Positions 34,248-42,523 of a stretch of DNA of 55,689 nucleotides are shown one piece after another (the stretch's first letter is position 1; each line of letters starts with the position of its first letter). The notes below the pieces were generated by a model. That model was not told the DNA's origin and searched no databases. It was given only the letters and a program-made list of their open reading frames with translations. Made by a program: the position numbers and the translations under genes. The DNA comes from an uncultured Coriobacteriales bacterium (GTDB taxonomy: Bacteria > Actinomycetota > Coriobacteriia > Coriobacteriales > Eggerthellaceae): contig CAMPNZ010000002.1 in assembly GCA_946892075.1 (NCBI GenBank), positions 1 to 55,689 of the forward strand. The letters run 5' to 3'.

Positions 34248-35798
34248 ATGAGTACGGAAAAAAACGTGCACCCGTTGCCTACGGCACACCGCGTGCATGC
34301 CCGTGCGGCGTTGCTTAGTAGACGACAGCTTGCGCGAACTGCGCTAACGTCGGCTGGAGCGCTTGCACTTGCAAGTACGCTTTCGGCGTGTTCGCCTAAG
34401 CATGCCTCTGAAATGCACGAGCAAACAAAAGTAACAAAAACAATATCATGTGACGTTTTGGTGATTGGTGGCGGCGGCGCGGGGGTAAGCGCTGCAGCAG
34501 CGGCTGCACAGCACGGTGCATCGACCATCCTTATTGAGAAAATGCCCTGGTTAGCGGGCTCGAGCTCCCTTGCGCTGGGCACGTTTTACGGCGCGGGAAC
34601 GCAGCTGCAGAAAAAAGCCGGCATCAAAGATTCGCCGGCTGGCTTGCTTGAGTACTTCTTGCGCCGCGGTGGACAAAATCTGAACTATGACGTGCAGAAA
34701 TTCTGCGCCGAGAATTTCGGGAAAACAATTGACTGGCTGACGGGCGATTTGAAAGTGCCGTTTCGCGATGTTGTGTCGCTGAAAGGCACCGATACTGTTC
34801 CGCGTGGTCATAACTGCAAAGTGGCCGCCATCGATGCACTGCGCGCCGTTGCAGCATTGGCGCGCGATGCGAAAGTTGAGTTTCATTTCAACACGGCCGC
34901 AAAAGAGCTGGTAATGAACGACGACGGCAGCGTTGGTGGCGTTCTTGCGTTCGACAGCAACCAGAAGCTGGTGCGTTACAGCGCCAAAAACACCATTATG
35001 GCAACGGGCGGCTTTTGTAGAAATGACGAGATGATTCGCACGTACATGCCTGATTATGCTGGCGTGTACACCGAAGTTGCAACCGGTCTTACCGGTGAAG
35101 GCTTGCAAATGGGCCTTGACAAGGGCGCAGCATACATTGGTCACGGCGGCACGAACGGCATTCTGTCGTGCGCTGTTGAGCCTGGTCAGTCGAAGCTTAT
35201 CAACCGCGGTGCCCTGTGGGTGAACTCGCGCGGCGAGCGTTTCGCAAACGAAGCAGGTCAGCCGCACGATATTTACTACCAGGTTGCGAAGTTCCCCGAT
35301 CGTAAATTCTTTGCAATCTACGACGAAGCGGCGTATGCGCGTCTAAGCGATAAGCTGCGCAAACAGATGCAGCGCGGCATTAAGATGGGCATCGTTACCA
35401 AGGCGAAAACCATTAAAGAAGCGGCCGATAAGCTGGGCATTCAAGGCGACGTGTGCGCGCAAACACTGGCTGCGTATAATGCTGCGTGCCAGCGTGGCGT
35501 AGACGAGCAGTTCCACAAGAAGCCCGCGTTCCTGAAAAGCCTTTCGCAAGCGCCGTTTTACGTGATTACGCTGGGCATTTGTACGCACGGCAGCTTTGGC
35601 GGCTACAACGTTAACACGCGTTTCGAAGTGCTTGACAAGCGCGACAATCCCATTCCGCATTTTTATGCTGTGGGTGAAGTGAGCTGCGGAACCTTTATTT
35701 ATGACGATTATCCCTCGGGCGGTTGCGGCTTAAATTGGTCTTATACTTCGGGCCGATTTGCTGGAGAATACGCTGCTCAAAACAAGGTTTTGGCGTAA
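34248..35798 (+). CDS. Tat-exported FAD-dependent reductase lipoprotein
   Basis: A 516-residue flavoprotein of the fumarate reductase/succinate dehydrogenase FAD-domain family. Residues 24-48 hold SRRQLAR (twin arginine) and an LSAC lipobox, so it is a Tat-exported lipoprotein anchored at Cys48. The FAD-binding DVLVIGGGGAGVSAA spans 69-83. ATGGF, TGEGLQMGLDKGA, NSRGERFANEAG and CTHGSFGG mark the family. The C-terminal segment reads GGCGLNWSYTSGRFAG. Classical fumarate reductases have a GxNRLGGN-like segment with a substrate-binding Arg at this point, so fumarate is an unlikely substrate. The ATG is preceded by GAGAGAGGGA. The neighbouring multihaem cytochrome is its likely electron donor. Substrate unknown. 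Confidence 0.88.
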   Translation: MSTEKNVHPLPTAHRVHARAALLSRRQLARTALTSAGALALASTLSACSPKHASEMHEQTKVTKTISCDVLVIGGGGAGVSAAAAAAQHGASTILIEKMPWLAGSSSLALGTFYGAGTQLQKKAGIKDSPAGLLEYFLRRGGQNLNYDVQKFCAENFGKTIDWLTGDLKVPFRDVVSLKGTDTVPRGHNCKVAAIDALRAVAALARDAKVEFHFNTAAKELVMNDDGSVGGVLAFDSNQKLVRYSAKNTIMATGGFCRNDEMIRTYMPDYAGVYTEVATGLTGEGLQMGLDKGAAYIGHGGTNGILSCAVEPGQSKLINRGALWVNSRGERFANEAGQPHDIYYQVAKFPDRKFFAIYDEAAYARLSDKLRKQMQRGIKMGIVTKAKTIKEAADKLGIQGDVCAQTLAAYNAACQRGVDEQFHKKPAFLKSLSQAPFYVITLGICTHGSFGGYNVNTRFEVLDKRDNPIPHFYAVGEVSCGTFIYDDYPSGGCGLNWSYTSGRFAGEYAAQNKVLA

Positions 35799-35808
35799 GG
35801 GGGATACG

Positions 35809-36549
35809 ATGACGAATACTGAGAACACGAAAAACGTACAAGACGTGCAGAATGTGCAGAACGAAAGCGCCGCAAGCGCCACTAAGCCCCGTCGCATTCG
35901 CAAAAAGGGCGTTATTGCAGCTACGTGCATTGCGATTGTTGCAATTGTGGGAATTGCATTTTGGCACTGGCATGAAACTCCCGGCTTTTGCGGAACTATG
36001 TGCCACAACTCGATGAGCACCTATTCCGAAACATTCGTGCAGGAACTGGGCAAACCCGGTGTTGACAAGTGGGGTAATGCCGTGTCGAACGTTTCAGCCA
36101 TGCTTGGCCCTGTTCACAACCAGGTGGGAAAAAGCTGTCTGTCGTGCCACATTCCAACGCTGCCTCAGCAGCTGGGCGAAGTGCGCGAAACGCTGACGGG
36201 CGACTATTATTTCCCGCTGCATGAAGTAGGCGTTGAACAATTACGTTCAAACGCAGGTAATCCTGCGAACACGGGCGATCAGTTCTGCTTAAATTCGGGT
36301 TGTCACATTGCAAAAAGCGCTCCGGTGAATACGCGTGCCGATTTGGAACGTGCAACCAAAGACTTACCAGTTAACCCGCACTCCACGCGTCACGGGGATA
36401 TTGCCTGCTCAAGCTGCCACAAGTCGCACCGCGCGTCGGTGATGTACTGCACGCAGTGTCACACCGAGGCATATGACATTATGCCTGATGGTTGGGTTGA
36501 TTATAAGACAGGTGAAGAAATTAACGCCCGCGCGCATGCTCGCGCGTAG
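35809..36549 (+). CDS. NapC/NrfH-like membrane multihaem cytochrome c
   Basis: A 246-residue c-type cytochrome. After an Asn/Gln-rich cytoplasmic N terminus, one membrane helix spans about 34-54. The external domain has five haem-attachment motifs: CGTMCH (61-66, CX3CH), CLSCH (110-114), CLNSGCH (160-166, CX4CH), CSSCH (200-204) and CTQCH (214-218). The first resembles the NrfH/NapC quinol-side haem. It would take electrons from menaquinol and pass them to the flavoprotein encoded 10 bp upstream, making a two-gene respiratory reductase. AAGGGGG precedes ATG 35809. Confidence 0.9.
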   Translation: MTNTENTKNVQDVQNVQNESAASATKPRRIRKKGVIAATCIAIVAIVGIAFWHWHETPGFCGTMCHNSMSTYSETFVQELGKPGVDKWGNAVSNVSAMLGPVHNQVGKSCLSCHIPTLPQQLGEVRETLTGDYYFPLHEVGVEQLRSNAGNPANTGDQFCLNSGCHIAKSAPVNTRADLERATKDLPVNPHSTRHGDIACSSCHKSHRASVMYCTQCHTEAYDIMPDGWVDYKTGEEINARAHARA

Positions 36550-36651
36550 AGCATAGAGGAAGGTCCCGCGCGCGTTTGCGCGTAGTGGAAGATGTGGCGC
36601 AGATGCTTGCGCGTAAAGGAAGGGACGCAGCATACGCGTGTGCGCCAAAGG

Positions 36652-36680
36652 TGCAGCCAGTTTGAGTGTAGCTGGCTGCA
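36652..36680 (+). terminator. Hairpin downstream of the cytochrome gene
   Basis: TGCAGCCAG (36652-36660) pairs perfectly with CTGGCTGCA (36672-36680) around an 11-base loop. A-rich, not T-rich, sequence follows on the plus strand, so it may stabilise the mRNA end more than terminate. Confidence 0.5.
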
Positions 36681-36686
36681 AACAAA

Positions 36687-36720
36687 AACACCGCGGAGGT
36701 AGGGGAGCCTTCGCGGTGTT
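36687..36720. terminator. Second hairpin, AACACCGCG stem
   Basis: AACACCGCG (36687-36695) pairs with CGCGGTGTT (36712-36720), with further GG/CC pairing inside. On the minus strand the stem is followed by a T-rich run. No minus-strand gene reads into it, so its working direction is unclear. Confidence 0.5.
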
Positions 36721-36991
36721 AAGGGTTATCGAGTTTGCACTCGTTCACGTGGGAAAATAAGGGGAAACCCACGTAAGTTGGTCGTATGAAAGACCGTGCG
36801 TACAAGGTCGGAAATGGAACTTGTTTGCATGTCTACTTTCGCATAAATAACAGCGTAAAACTATCTAGTGCACAATTATTTACTTGTTCGCAATATTCTC
36901 GTTATCATTTTGTTACATAAAACAATCTAAAGCCTCTGACATGCGCTTGCGCATTTAGTATGCGTCTGGTTACGCGCGCCCTCGTGCATGG

Positions 36992-36997
36992 TATAAT
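36992..36997 (+). promoter_or_regulatory. -10 element upstream of rlmH
   Basis: TATAAT at 36992-36997, 29 bases before the rlmH start. The -35 region is GC-rich and not recognisable. Confidence 0.5.
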
Positions 36998-37026
36998 GAC
37001 TAAAACTCACAAAACACGAGGTAGAC

Positions 37027-37497
37027 ATGCAGATTACGCTTATTGTGGTAGGTAAATTGAAGGAGCGCTATTGGCGCGATGCGTGCGCCGAGTACATCAA
37101 ACGTCTTTCAGCGCTTGCAAAAATTGCTGTTCGCGAGCTTCCCGATATCGACCCCACGCGCGCAGGCGGCGTTGCGTGTGCCATTCAAAAAGAAAGCGAG
37201 AGCATTTTAGGTGTTATGCCTGATAACGCTTATCGTGTGCTGTTTGACGTGCAGGGAAAGCTGGCGTCAAGCGAAGATATTGCGGCGCTTATTTCTGCCC
37301 AGCAAGTGCAAGGGCGCAGCCATTTTGCGTTTGTGGTGGGCGGTTCATACGGCGTAAATGAGCAGGTGAAACAGGCCGTTGACGCGCGAATTTCGCTGGG
37401 GCGCATAACGCTTCCGCATAATTTGGCGCGTGTGGTTGTGCTTGAGCAGCTGTATCGAGCGCATCGCATTATGGCGGGCGCTCCCTATCATAAATAG
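37027..37497 (+). CDS. rlmH: 23S rRNA pseudouridine-1915 N3-methyltransferase
   Basis: A 156-residue SPOUT methyltransferase that modifies helix 69 of 23S rRNA in assembled ribosomes. It begins MQITLIVVGKLKERYWRDACAEYIKRL, has the knot motif FVVGGSYGV, SLGRITLPHNLARVVVLEQLYRAHRI, and the conserved C-terminal end PYHK. Length is standard. ACGAGGTAGAC precedes the ATG. Monocistronic. Confidence 0.96.
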   Translation: MQITLIVVGKLKERYWRDACAEYIKRLSALAKIAVRELPDIDPTRAGGVACAIQKESESILGVMPDNAYRVLFDVQGKLASSEDIAALISAQQVQGRSHFAFVVGGSYGVNEQVKQAVDARISLGRITLPHNLARVVVLEQLYRAHRIMAGAPYHK

Positions 37498-37874
37498 CTT
37501 ACTACCTGGGGTTTTACGGTGCAATTAACCATACTTCCCCAAAAACGTGCCAAAACGTGCCAAAAACGTGCTCCAAACTTGCTAACATTCAATACACCGC
37601 CCCAAAACTCACCTAAAACAAAAACTCACCCAAAACTCACCCAAAACAAAAACTCACCCAACACTCACCGCTCCTCCCCAAAACGTGCCATGTATACACT
37701 TATGTCACCTGTTACAGCTGGTTTATGTATTGAACGCATTCCGTGTTACACTATGAACCGTGGTCGCCTGTTTTGCACGCCGCGGCGGCAAGGGGCTAAA
37801 AACCTTGCACCACGCGCAACGACCTGGCAAAAGGCGCTGCGTGTTGGGGGTGTTTTCGTGAAGAAAGGACTTGC
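37498..37874. other. Repeat-containing spacer before xth
   Basis: A 377-bp gap dominated by C- and A-rich short repeats (37541-37690): several AAAACGTGCC units on either side of a 28-bp tandem repeat. No gene is credible. The xth ribosome site (GAAAGGA) is at its right end. Confidence 0.6.
37603..37658. repeat. 28-bp tandem repeat, two copies
   Basis: Positions 37603-37630 and 37631-37658 are identical except for one base, and a partial third copy follows. The unit is itself built from two AAAACTCACC-like elements. It is flanked on both sides by AAAACGTGCC elements, giving strong purine/pyrimidine strand asymmetry. Confidence 0.9.
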
Positions 37875-38666
37875 ATGAAGCTTGTTTCGTGGAACGTTAA
37901 TGGATTGCGCGCAATTGTTAAGAAGGGTTTCGCTGACGTGTTTGAAAGCATCGACGCCGATGTGTTTGCTTTGCAGGAAACAAAGCTTCAAGCTGGGCAA
38001 ATAGACCTTGAATTTCCGCAATATACCAGCTATTGGAGCTATGCCGAAAAGAAGGGCTACTCCGGCACAGCGGTGTTTAGCAAGCACAAGCCTTTGCAGG
38101 AAATTCACAAGCTGGGCGTTCCCGAGCTTGATTTGGAGGGGCGCATTGTTGCACTTGAGTTCGATGCGTTTTGGTTTGTGTGCGTGTATACGCCCAACGC
38201 GCAAGACGGTTTGGCACGCATCGATCATCGCTTGGCGTGGGATGCGGCGTTTCGTACATTTTGCAAAAATCTGGAGCAGGGCATAACGCCAGATGGTGGG
38301 CAGCCTACCAGCGCAAAGCCCGTTGTTATGTGCGGCGATTTTAACGTTGCCCACAATGAAATTGACCTTAAAAACCCCACTGCGAACAGGGGAAATGCAG
38401 GCTTTTCCGATGAGGAACGCTCGTCGTTTACCACCTTGCTTGACGCAGGGTTTGTTGACACGTTTCGCCTTAAGTATCCTTCGCTTGCGGGCGCGTATTC
38501 GTGGTGGAGCTATCGCGGCAACGCGCGCAAAAACAACACGGGGTGGCGCATTGACTACTTTCTGACCAGCGCGTCGCTGCAAAATGCCGTCGCGGACGCG
38601 TATATTTATAATGACATTTATGGCTCGGATCATTGCCCGGTAGGGCTTACGCTTGAGGTGCACTAA
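37875..38666 (+). CDS. xth: Exodeoxyribonuclease III / AP endonuclease
   Basis: A 263-residue EEP-fold enzyme that nicks DNA at abasic sites in base-excision repair. It has MKLVSWNVNGLRA, the metal-binding LQETKL, GYSGTAVFSK, VYTPNAQDG, CGDFNVAHNEIDL and the C-terminal GSDHCPVGL with the catalytic Asp-His pair. GAAAGGACTTGC precedes the ATG. It ends one base before the folE start, so the two are coupled. Confidence 0.95.
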   Translation: MKLVSWNVNGLRAIVKKGFADVFESIDADVFALQETKLQAGQIDLEFPQYTSYWSYAEKKGYSGTAVFSKHKPLQEIHKLGVPELDLEGRIVALEFDAFWFVCVYTPNAQDGLARIDHRLAWDAAFRTFCKNLEQGITPDGGQPTSAKPVVMCGDFNVAHNEIDLKNPTANRGNAGFSDEERSSFTTLLDAGFVDTFRLKYPSLAGAYSWWSYRGNARKNNTGWRIDYFLTSASLQNAVADAYIYNDIYGSDHCPVGLTLEVH

Positions 38667-38667
38667 T

Positions 38668-39306
38668 ATGCTGAACCGTACAAAAGAATCTGAAGAAACA
38701 CTCGTTCCCGCGCCCGCTTCTGTGCCCGCGTCGTCGGTTCCGCCTTTCGATTTCGACAAGGTTCAACAGGGCGTTCGCCTTATTCTTGAGGGCATCGGCG
38801 AAAACCCCGAGCGCGAGGGGCTTCGTGAAACGCCTGCTCGCGTGGCTCGTATGTATCAGGAAGTGTTTTCTGGCATGCACACCAACCCGCATGAGTTTTT
38901 CACGACGCTTTTCGACGAACATCATCAAGAGATGGTGCTTGTGAAGGATATTTCGTTTTATTCGATGTGCGAACATCACTTGGCGCCCTTTTTTGGCCAC
39001 GCGCATCTTGCCTACATTCCCTCTGTTGAGGGGCGCATTTGCGGCTTGTCAAAGTTGGCGCGTTTGGTGGAGGCGCTTGCGCATCGCCCGCAAGTGCAAG
39101 AGCGTTTGACGTCGCAAATTGCCGATACGCTGGTCAAAGAGTTAAAACCGCAAGGCGTGATGGTGGTTATCGAAGCCGAGCACATGTGCATGAGCATGCG
39201 CGGCGTGAAAAAGCCTTCCTCAAAAACCACCACCAGCGCTGTGCGCGGTTCGTTCAAAATGAATTTATCGACACGCAACGAAGTTATGCATTTGATGTTT
39301 AACTAA
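38668..39306 (+). CDS. folE: GTP cyclohydrolase I
   Basis: A 212-residue enzyme that converts GTP to dihydroneopterin triphosphate, the first step of folate synthesis. It has FYSMCEHHLAPFFGHAHLAYIP with the zinc-binding Cys and His, GRICGLSKLARLVE, and EAEHMCMSMRGV with the second zinc Cys. The N-terminal ~30 residues are variable. ATG 38668 lies one base after the xth stop codon. No other folate genes are adjacent. Confidence 0.95.
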   Translation: MLNRTKESEETLVPAPASVPASSVPPFDFDKVQQGVRLILEGIGENPEREGLRETPARVARMYQEVFSGMHTNPHEFFTTLFDEHHQEMVLVKDISFYSMCEHHLAPFFGHAHLAYIPSVEGRICGLSKLARLVEALAHRPQVQERLTSQIADTLVKELKPQGVMVVIEAEHMCMSMRGVKKPSSKTTTSAVRGSFKMNLSTRNEVMHLMFN

Positions 39307-39332
39307 CAGCTGCTAGAGGAGTTTATGCGATT

Positions 39333-40814
39333 ATGCCGCTTGTTGTTAGTTTGCTATTAGTTGTGTTTTTCCTGCTCATGAACGCTTTTTTCGTGGTAGC
39401 AGAGTTCGCGATGGTGCGCGTTCGCCCCTCGCAGATTGAAATTGCGTGTCAAGAACGCAAGCGCGGAGCCCAGGCCACACGCCGCGTTATCGAAAACGTG
39501 AACGACTACCTTTCGGCGTGCCAGCTTGGCATTACCCTTGCTTCTCTTGCGCTTGGTTGGCTGGGCGAGCCCGCGTTCGCGGAGCTGATTTCTCCATTGT
39601 TTCACCTGGTAGGAATGCCGCAAGTGCTGGTCCCGCCCGTTGCGGTTGGCGTGGGCTATGCCATCATGACCACCTTGCACGTTGTAGCTGGCGAGCTGAT
39701 TCCTAAATCGTTCGCCATTTTCTCAACCGAGCGCTACGCTTTGTTCACCGCGCCGGTGTTGCGCGTGTTTTACCTGGTCACCTATCCTATTATGGCGCTT
39801 TTCAACGGTATTACCACGCTGGTGCTGCGGCTAAGTGGCCACGCGCAGGCCACCGAGCACGAAGTGTATACCGATGAAGAAATTAAGCTGCTGATAGACG
39901 AGTCTACGGAAAACGGCCTGATAGATGCCGAGCGTAATGCGCTTGTTGATAACGTGTTTGACATTACCGACAAAGATGCCGAGGCAATTATGACGCCGCG
40001 CACCGACATCATTTGTTTGGACTTGGACGATTCTTTGGAAGAAAACATGCGGCTTGCGCGTAATTACAAGTTCACGCGCTATCCGGTGTGCAAGGGCGAT
40101 AAAGATCACATTACGGGCTTTATTCATGTAAAAGACCTGTTCACAGCACCACCGGGAACGCCACTGAGCCAGATGCGCCTGCGCAGCATCGATGCCGTTC
40201 CAGAAAGCGTAAGCGTTGCAACGCTGTTGCAGCAACTTCAGCAGCACAGTAGCAAAATTGTGGTTGTGGTGGACGAACACGGCGGCACGTCGGGTATTGT
40301 TACGATGTCGGATATTATGGAGCAAATTGTGGGGCGTATGCAGGACGAATACCGTCACAACGACGACGGCGAGATGCACCGCCTGCAAGATGGATCGGTG
40401 GTCATTGATGGCTTGCGTCCTATTGACGAGACCTGCGAGCTGATGGGGTTCACGCCGCCTGCCGCTTCGAAGTGTGAAACCGCAGGTGGATTGCTGTTTG
40501 TGCTGTTCGATCGTATTCCCCAAGAGGGCGATGTAGTGTACCTTACGCGCACGTTTGAGCAGGGCGAACAGAAATTTACCTGCTTGTTGAGCGAGCCTGA
40601 TTTTGTGGCGGCGGAACGTCTGCTTGCGAAAGGGGGCGCAACCCCGGGCGAGCGACGTGATACGCCTGCGCCAAACACGCAGGCGGATGCATCGGTAAGC
40701 GCTGATGAGCAAGCAATTTGTGTGCGTTTTCGCGTGCTGTCGATGGACAAACTGCGCATCGACAAAATACAAGTTGATATAACAAAATTTAATTGTGCTG
40801 AACAGAGCGCGTAG
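39333..40814 (+). CDS. CNNM/CorC-type membrane protein with CBS pair
   Basis: A 493-residue integral membrane protein of the 'hemolysin' family, whose members are linked to magnesium or cobalt transport. A DUF21 (CNNM) membrane domain with about four helices fills 1-190 (LLMNAFFVVAEFAMVRVR, then LPKS-like GELIPKSFAIF). Two CBS domains lie at about 205-325 (AIMTPRTDIICLDLDDS; KIVVVVDEHGGTSGIVTMSDIMEQIVG). A CorC_HlyC transporter-associated domain follows (about 340-430). GAGGAG lies 13 bases before ATG 39333, a little far, but the nearer ATG is out of frame. Confidence 0.88.
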   Translation: MPLVVSLLLVVFFLLMNAFFVVAEFAMVRVRPSQIEIACQERKRGAQATRRVIENVNDYLSACQLGITLASLALGWLGEPAFAELISPLFHLVGMPQVLVPPVAVGVGYAIMTTLHVVAGELIPKSFAIFSTERYALFTAPVLRVFYLVTYPIMALFNGITTLVLRLSGHAQATEHEVYTDEEIKLLIDESTENGLIDAERNALVDNVFDITDKDAEAIMTPRTDIICLDLDDSLEENMRLARNYKFTRYPVCKGDKDHITGFIHVKDLFTAPPGTPLSQMRLRSIDAVPESVSVATLLQQLQQHSSKIVVVVDEHGGTSGIVTMSDIMEQIVGRMQDEYRHNDDGEMHRLQDGSVVIDGLRPIDETCELMGFTPPAASKCETAGGLLFVLFDRIPQEGDVVYLTRTFEQGEQKFTCLLSEPDFVAAERLLAKGGATPGERRDTPAPNTQADASVSADEQAICVRFRVLSMDKLRIDKIQVDITKFNCAEQSA

Positions 40815-40883
40815 TTCAGGCGCGTGGCGTTACGCGCGCATACACGAAAAGTTCACGAGAATATGCTTGTTTTTCAGAAATAC

Positions 40884-40912
40884 TTGCTACAAGCACCAGC
40901 ATTCTATATACT
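40884..40912 (+). promoter_or_regulatory. tRNA-Thr promoter
   Basis: TTGCTA (40884-40889), a 17-bp spacer and TATACT (40907-40912), 78 bp upstream of tRNA-Thr. Confidence 0.55.
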
Positions 40913-40990
40913 AGTTGTTCGCACGCGTGATGCTTTTCGAACGCCACTTTCGCTTGGTTTTCATTTTGTGGCATTACGCAGGTGTTTCGT

Positions 40991-41066
40991 GCCAACGTGG
41001 CTCAGATGGTAGAGCAACGCACTCGTAATGCGTAGGTCGGCAGTTCGAGTCTGCCCGTTGGCACCA
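40991..41066 (+). tRNA. tRNA-Thr(CGT)
   Basis: A cloverleaf with acceptor GCCAACG/CGTTGGC, discriminator A and encoded CCA at 41064-41066. The anticodon CGT lies in CACTCGTAATGCG and the T loop is TTCGAGT. A T-rich run (TTTTTCTTTCTT) follows. It stands alone between two protein genes. Confidence 0.96.
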
Positions 41067-41132
41067 TTTTTCTTTCTTGCCGAATTTCACGCGCGCATTT
41101 TCAACAGTTTAGCCTTATCATAAGGGGTTATT

Positions 41133-42347
41133 ATGACGTTTGACTATGCTCAAAAAGTGCGCACGCTGGGAGCGTCGCTGGAGCATCAAATTATCGAATG
41201 GCGCCGTTATTATCACGCGCATCCCGAGCTTAGTTTGCATGAATTTTCAACCTGCGAACACATTGAACGCGAGCTTGACGCCCTTGGTTTTGAACACAAG
41301 CGTGTTGCGAACACGGGCATTATTGCAACTATTCGCGGCGGTGCGCCGGGTTCTTATACCAGTTCAGGAGTACCATGCACGCGCATTGCTTTGCGCGCAG
41401 ACATCGACGCGCTTCCCGTTGAAGAAAAAAACGACGTTAGCTACGTGTCGCAAAATAAGGGCGTTATGCACGCGTGCGGGCACGACTGCCATATTGCGAT
41501 GATGCTGGGCGCGCTTCACATTCTTAAGGCTTGTCAAAGCACTATTAAAGGCGAAATTCGCGTAATTTTTCAGCCGGCGGAAGAAATTTCCGACGGTGCG
41601 CAGATGATGATTGACGCAGGCGCGCTTGAAGGCGTGTCGGCTATTTACGGCGCTCACATTTGGAGCGAAGTTCAAGCGGGAACTATTTCCTGCGCCCCAG
41701 GCCAGCGCATGGCTCACACCGATTGGTTCCGCATTGATATTGAAGGCGTTAGCGCGCACGGGTCGATGCCGCACAAGGGCGTTGACGCGCTGGTTGTTGG
41801 TGCTGAAATGGTAACGGGGCTGCAAGTGCTGGTCAGCCGCGACGTGTCGCCCTTCGAGCCGGTGGTTGTGACTGTTGGCGAATTTCATTCGGGCACTGCG
41901 CGCAATATTATGGCTGGATCGGCGTATCTAACAGGCACAATTCGTACGTGGTCGAAGCAGTTGCGCACCGAGGTTCCCAAGCGCTTGAAGCGCATTGCTA
42001 CCGACATTGCGGATAGTTTTGGCGCGACGGCGCGTTTTACCTATGAAGAGGGAAATCCCGGCTTGTCAAACACGCCTGAGGAGGCGCAACGCTGCGAACG
42101 TGCGGTGCGTACCCTGTTGGGCGATGCGGCTGTGTCCGATTATCGCGGCACGCTTTCGGGAGAGGATTTCGCTTACTATCTAGAGCATGTACCAGGCGTT
42201 TTCGCGTTCATCGGCGCGCGTAACGAGGAACTTGGCGCGAACTACCCTCAGCACAGCTGCTTTTACACCGTTGACGAAAGCGCGCTGGTGGGCGGCTCGA
42301 TGGTGGCCGCTTTGTGGGCGCTGGATTATTTGCAGGAACACGCGTAA
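41133..42347 (+). CDS. M20-family metallo-amidohydrolase
   Basis: A 404-residue zinc or manganese hydrolase of the M20D group (hippurate hydrolase/N-acyl-amino-acid amidohydrolase). Metal ligands are visible in HACGHDCHIAMML (about 112), QPAEEISDG (about 150), YGAHIWSE, and a C-terminal His in NYPQHSCFYTVDESAL. The dimerisation insert contains GVSAHGSMPHKGVDALV. It probably cleaves an acyl or aminobenzoyl group from an amino acid; the exact substrate cannot be read from sequence. No transporter adjoins it. Confidence 0.88.
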   Translation: MTFDYAQKVRTLGASLEHQIIEWRRYYHAHPELSLHEFSTCEHIERELDALGFEHKRVANTGIIATIRGGAPGSYTSSGVPCTRIALRADIDALPVEEKNDVSYVSQNKGVMHACGHDCHIAMMLGALHILKACQSTIKGEIRVIFQPAEEISDGAQMMIDAGALEGVSAIYGAHIWSEVQAGTISCAPGQRMAHTDWFRIDIEGVSAHGSMPHKGVDALVVGAEMVTGLQVLVSRDVSPFEPVVVTVGEFHSGTARNIMAGSAYLTGTIRTWSKQLRTEVPKRLKRIATDIADSFGATARFTYEEGNPGLSNTPEEAQRCERAVRTLLGDAAVSDYRGTLSGEDFAYYLEHVPGVFAFIGARNEELGANYPQHSCFYTVDESALVGGSMVAALWALDYLQEHA

Positions 42348-42382
42348 GAAATGGCTTCTTGTGTGCGCGTGAACTGGCGCTG

Positions 42383-42462
42383 GCATGGGAGCATGGGAGC
42401 ATGGGAACATGGGAACGGTTACGCGAGCAGCGGCAAGAACGGTTACGCGAGCAGCAGCAAGA
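42383..42462. repeat. Compound tandem repeat (8 bp x4, 24 bp x2)
   Basis: CATGGGAG or CATGGGAA occurs four times without gaps at 42383-42414. It runs directly into two 24-bp copies (42415-42438 and 42439-42462, one mismatch) beginning CGGTTACGCGAGCAGC. They lie in the gap between two convergent genes, the M20 gene and fdhD. Possible variable-number locus. Confidence 0.92.
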
Positions 42463-42523
42463 ACGGACATCGCCGAAGCACTGGTTGCGCCGCGCACGTG
42501 ACCTGGCGTGAAGTGGTATTACG

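Larger units (their letters stand above)
36550..37026. other. Spacer with two strong hairpins before rlmH
   Basis: A 477-bp gap. Near 36580-36640 a degenerate repeat with the core GCGCGTA occurs several times. Two hairpins (36652-36680 and 36687-36720) probably end the cytochrome transcript. The remainder is AT-richer and leads to a TATAAT at 36992-36997 before rlmH. No gene is seen. Confidence 0.5.

Noticed and set aside
37746..38759. 337-codon minus-strand frame opposite xth
   Set aside because: Completely covered by the xth and folE coding strand, with no recognisable protein features.
39831..40772. Long minus-strand open frame opposite the CNNM gene
   Set aside because: Antisense shadow of a clear membrane/CBS protein; composition is unnatural.
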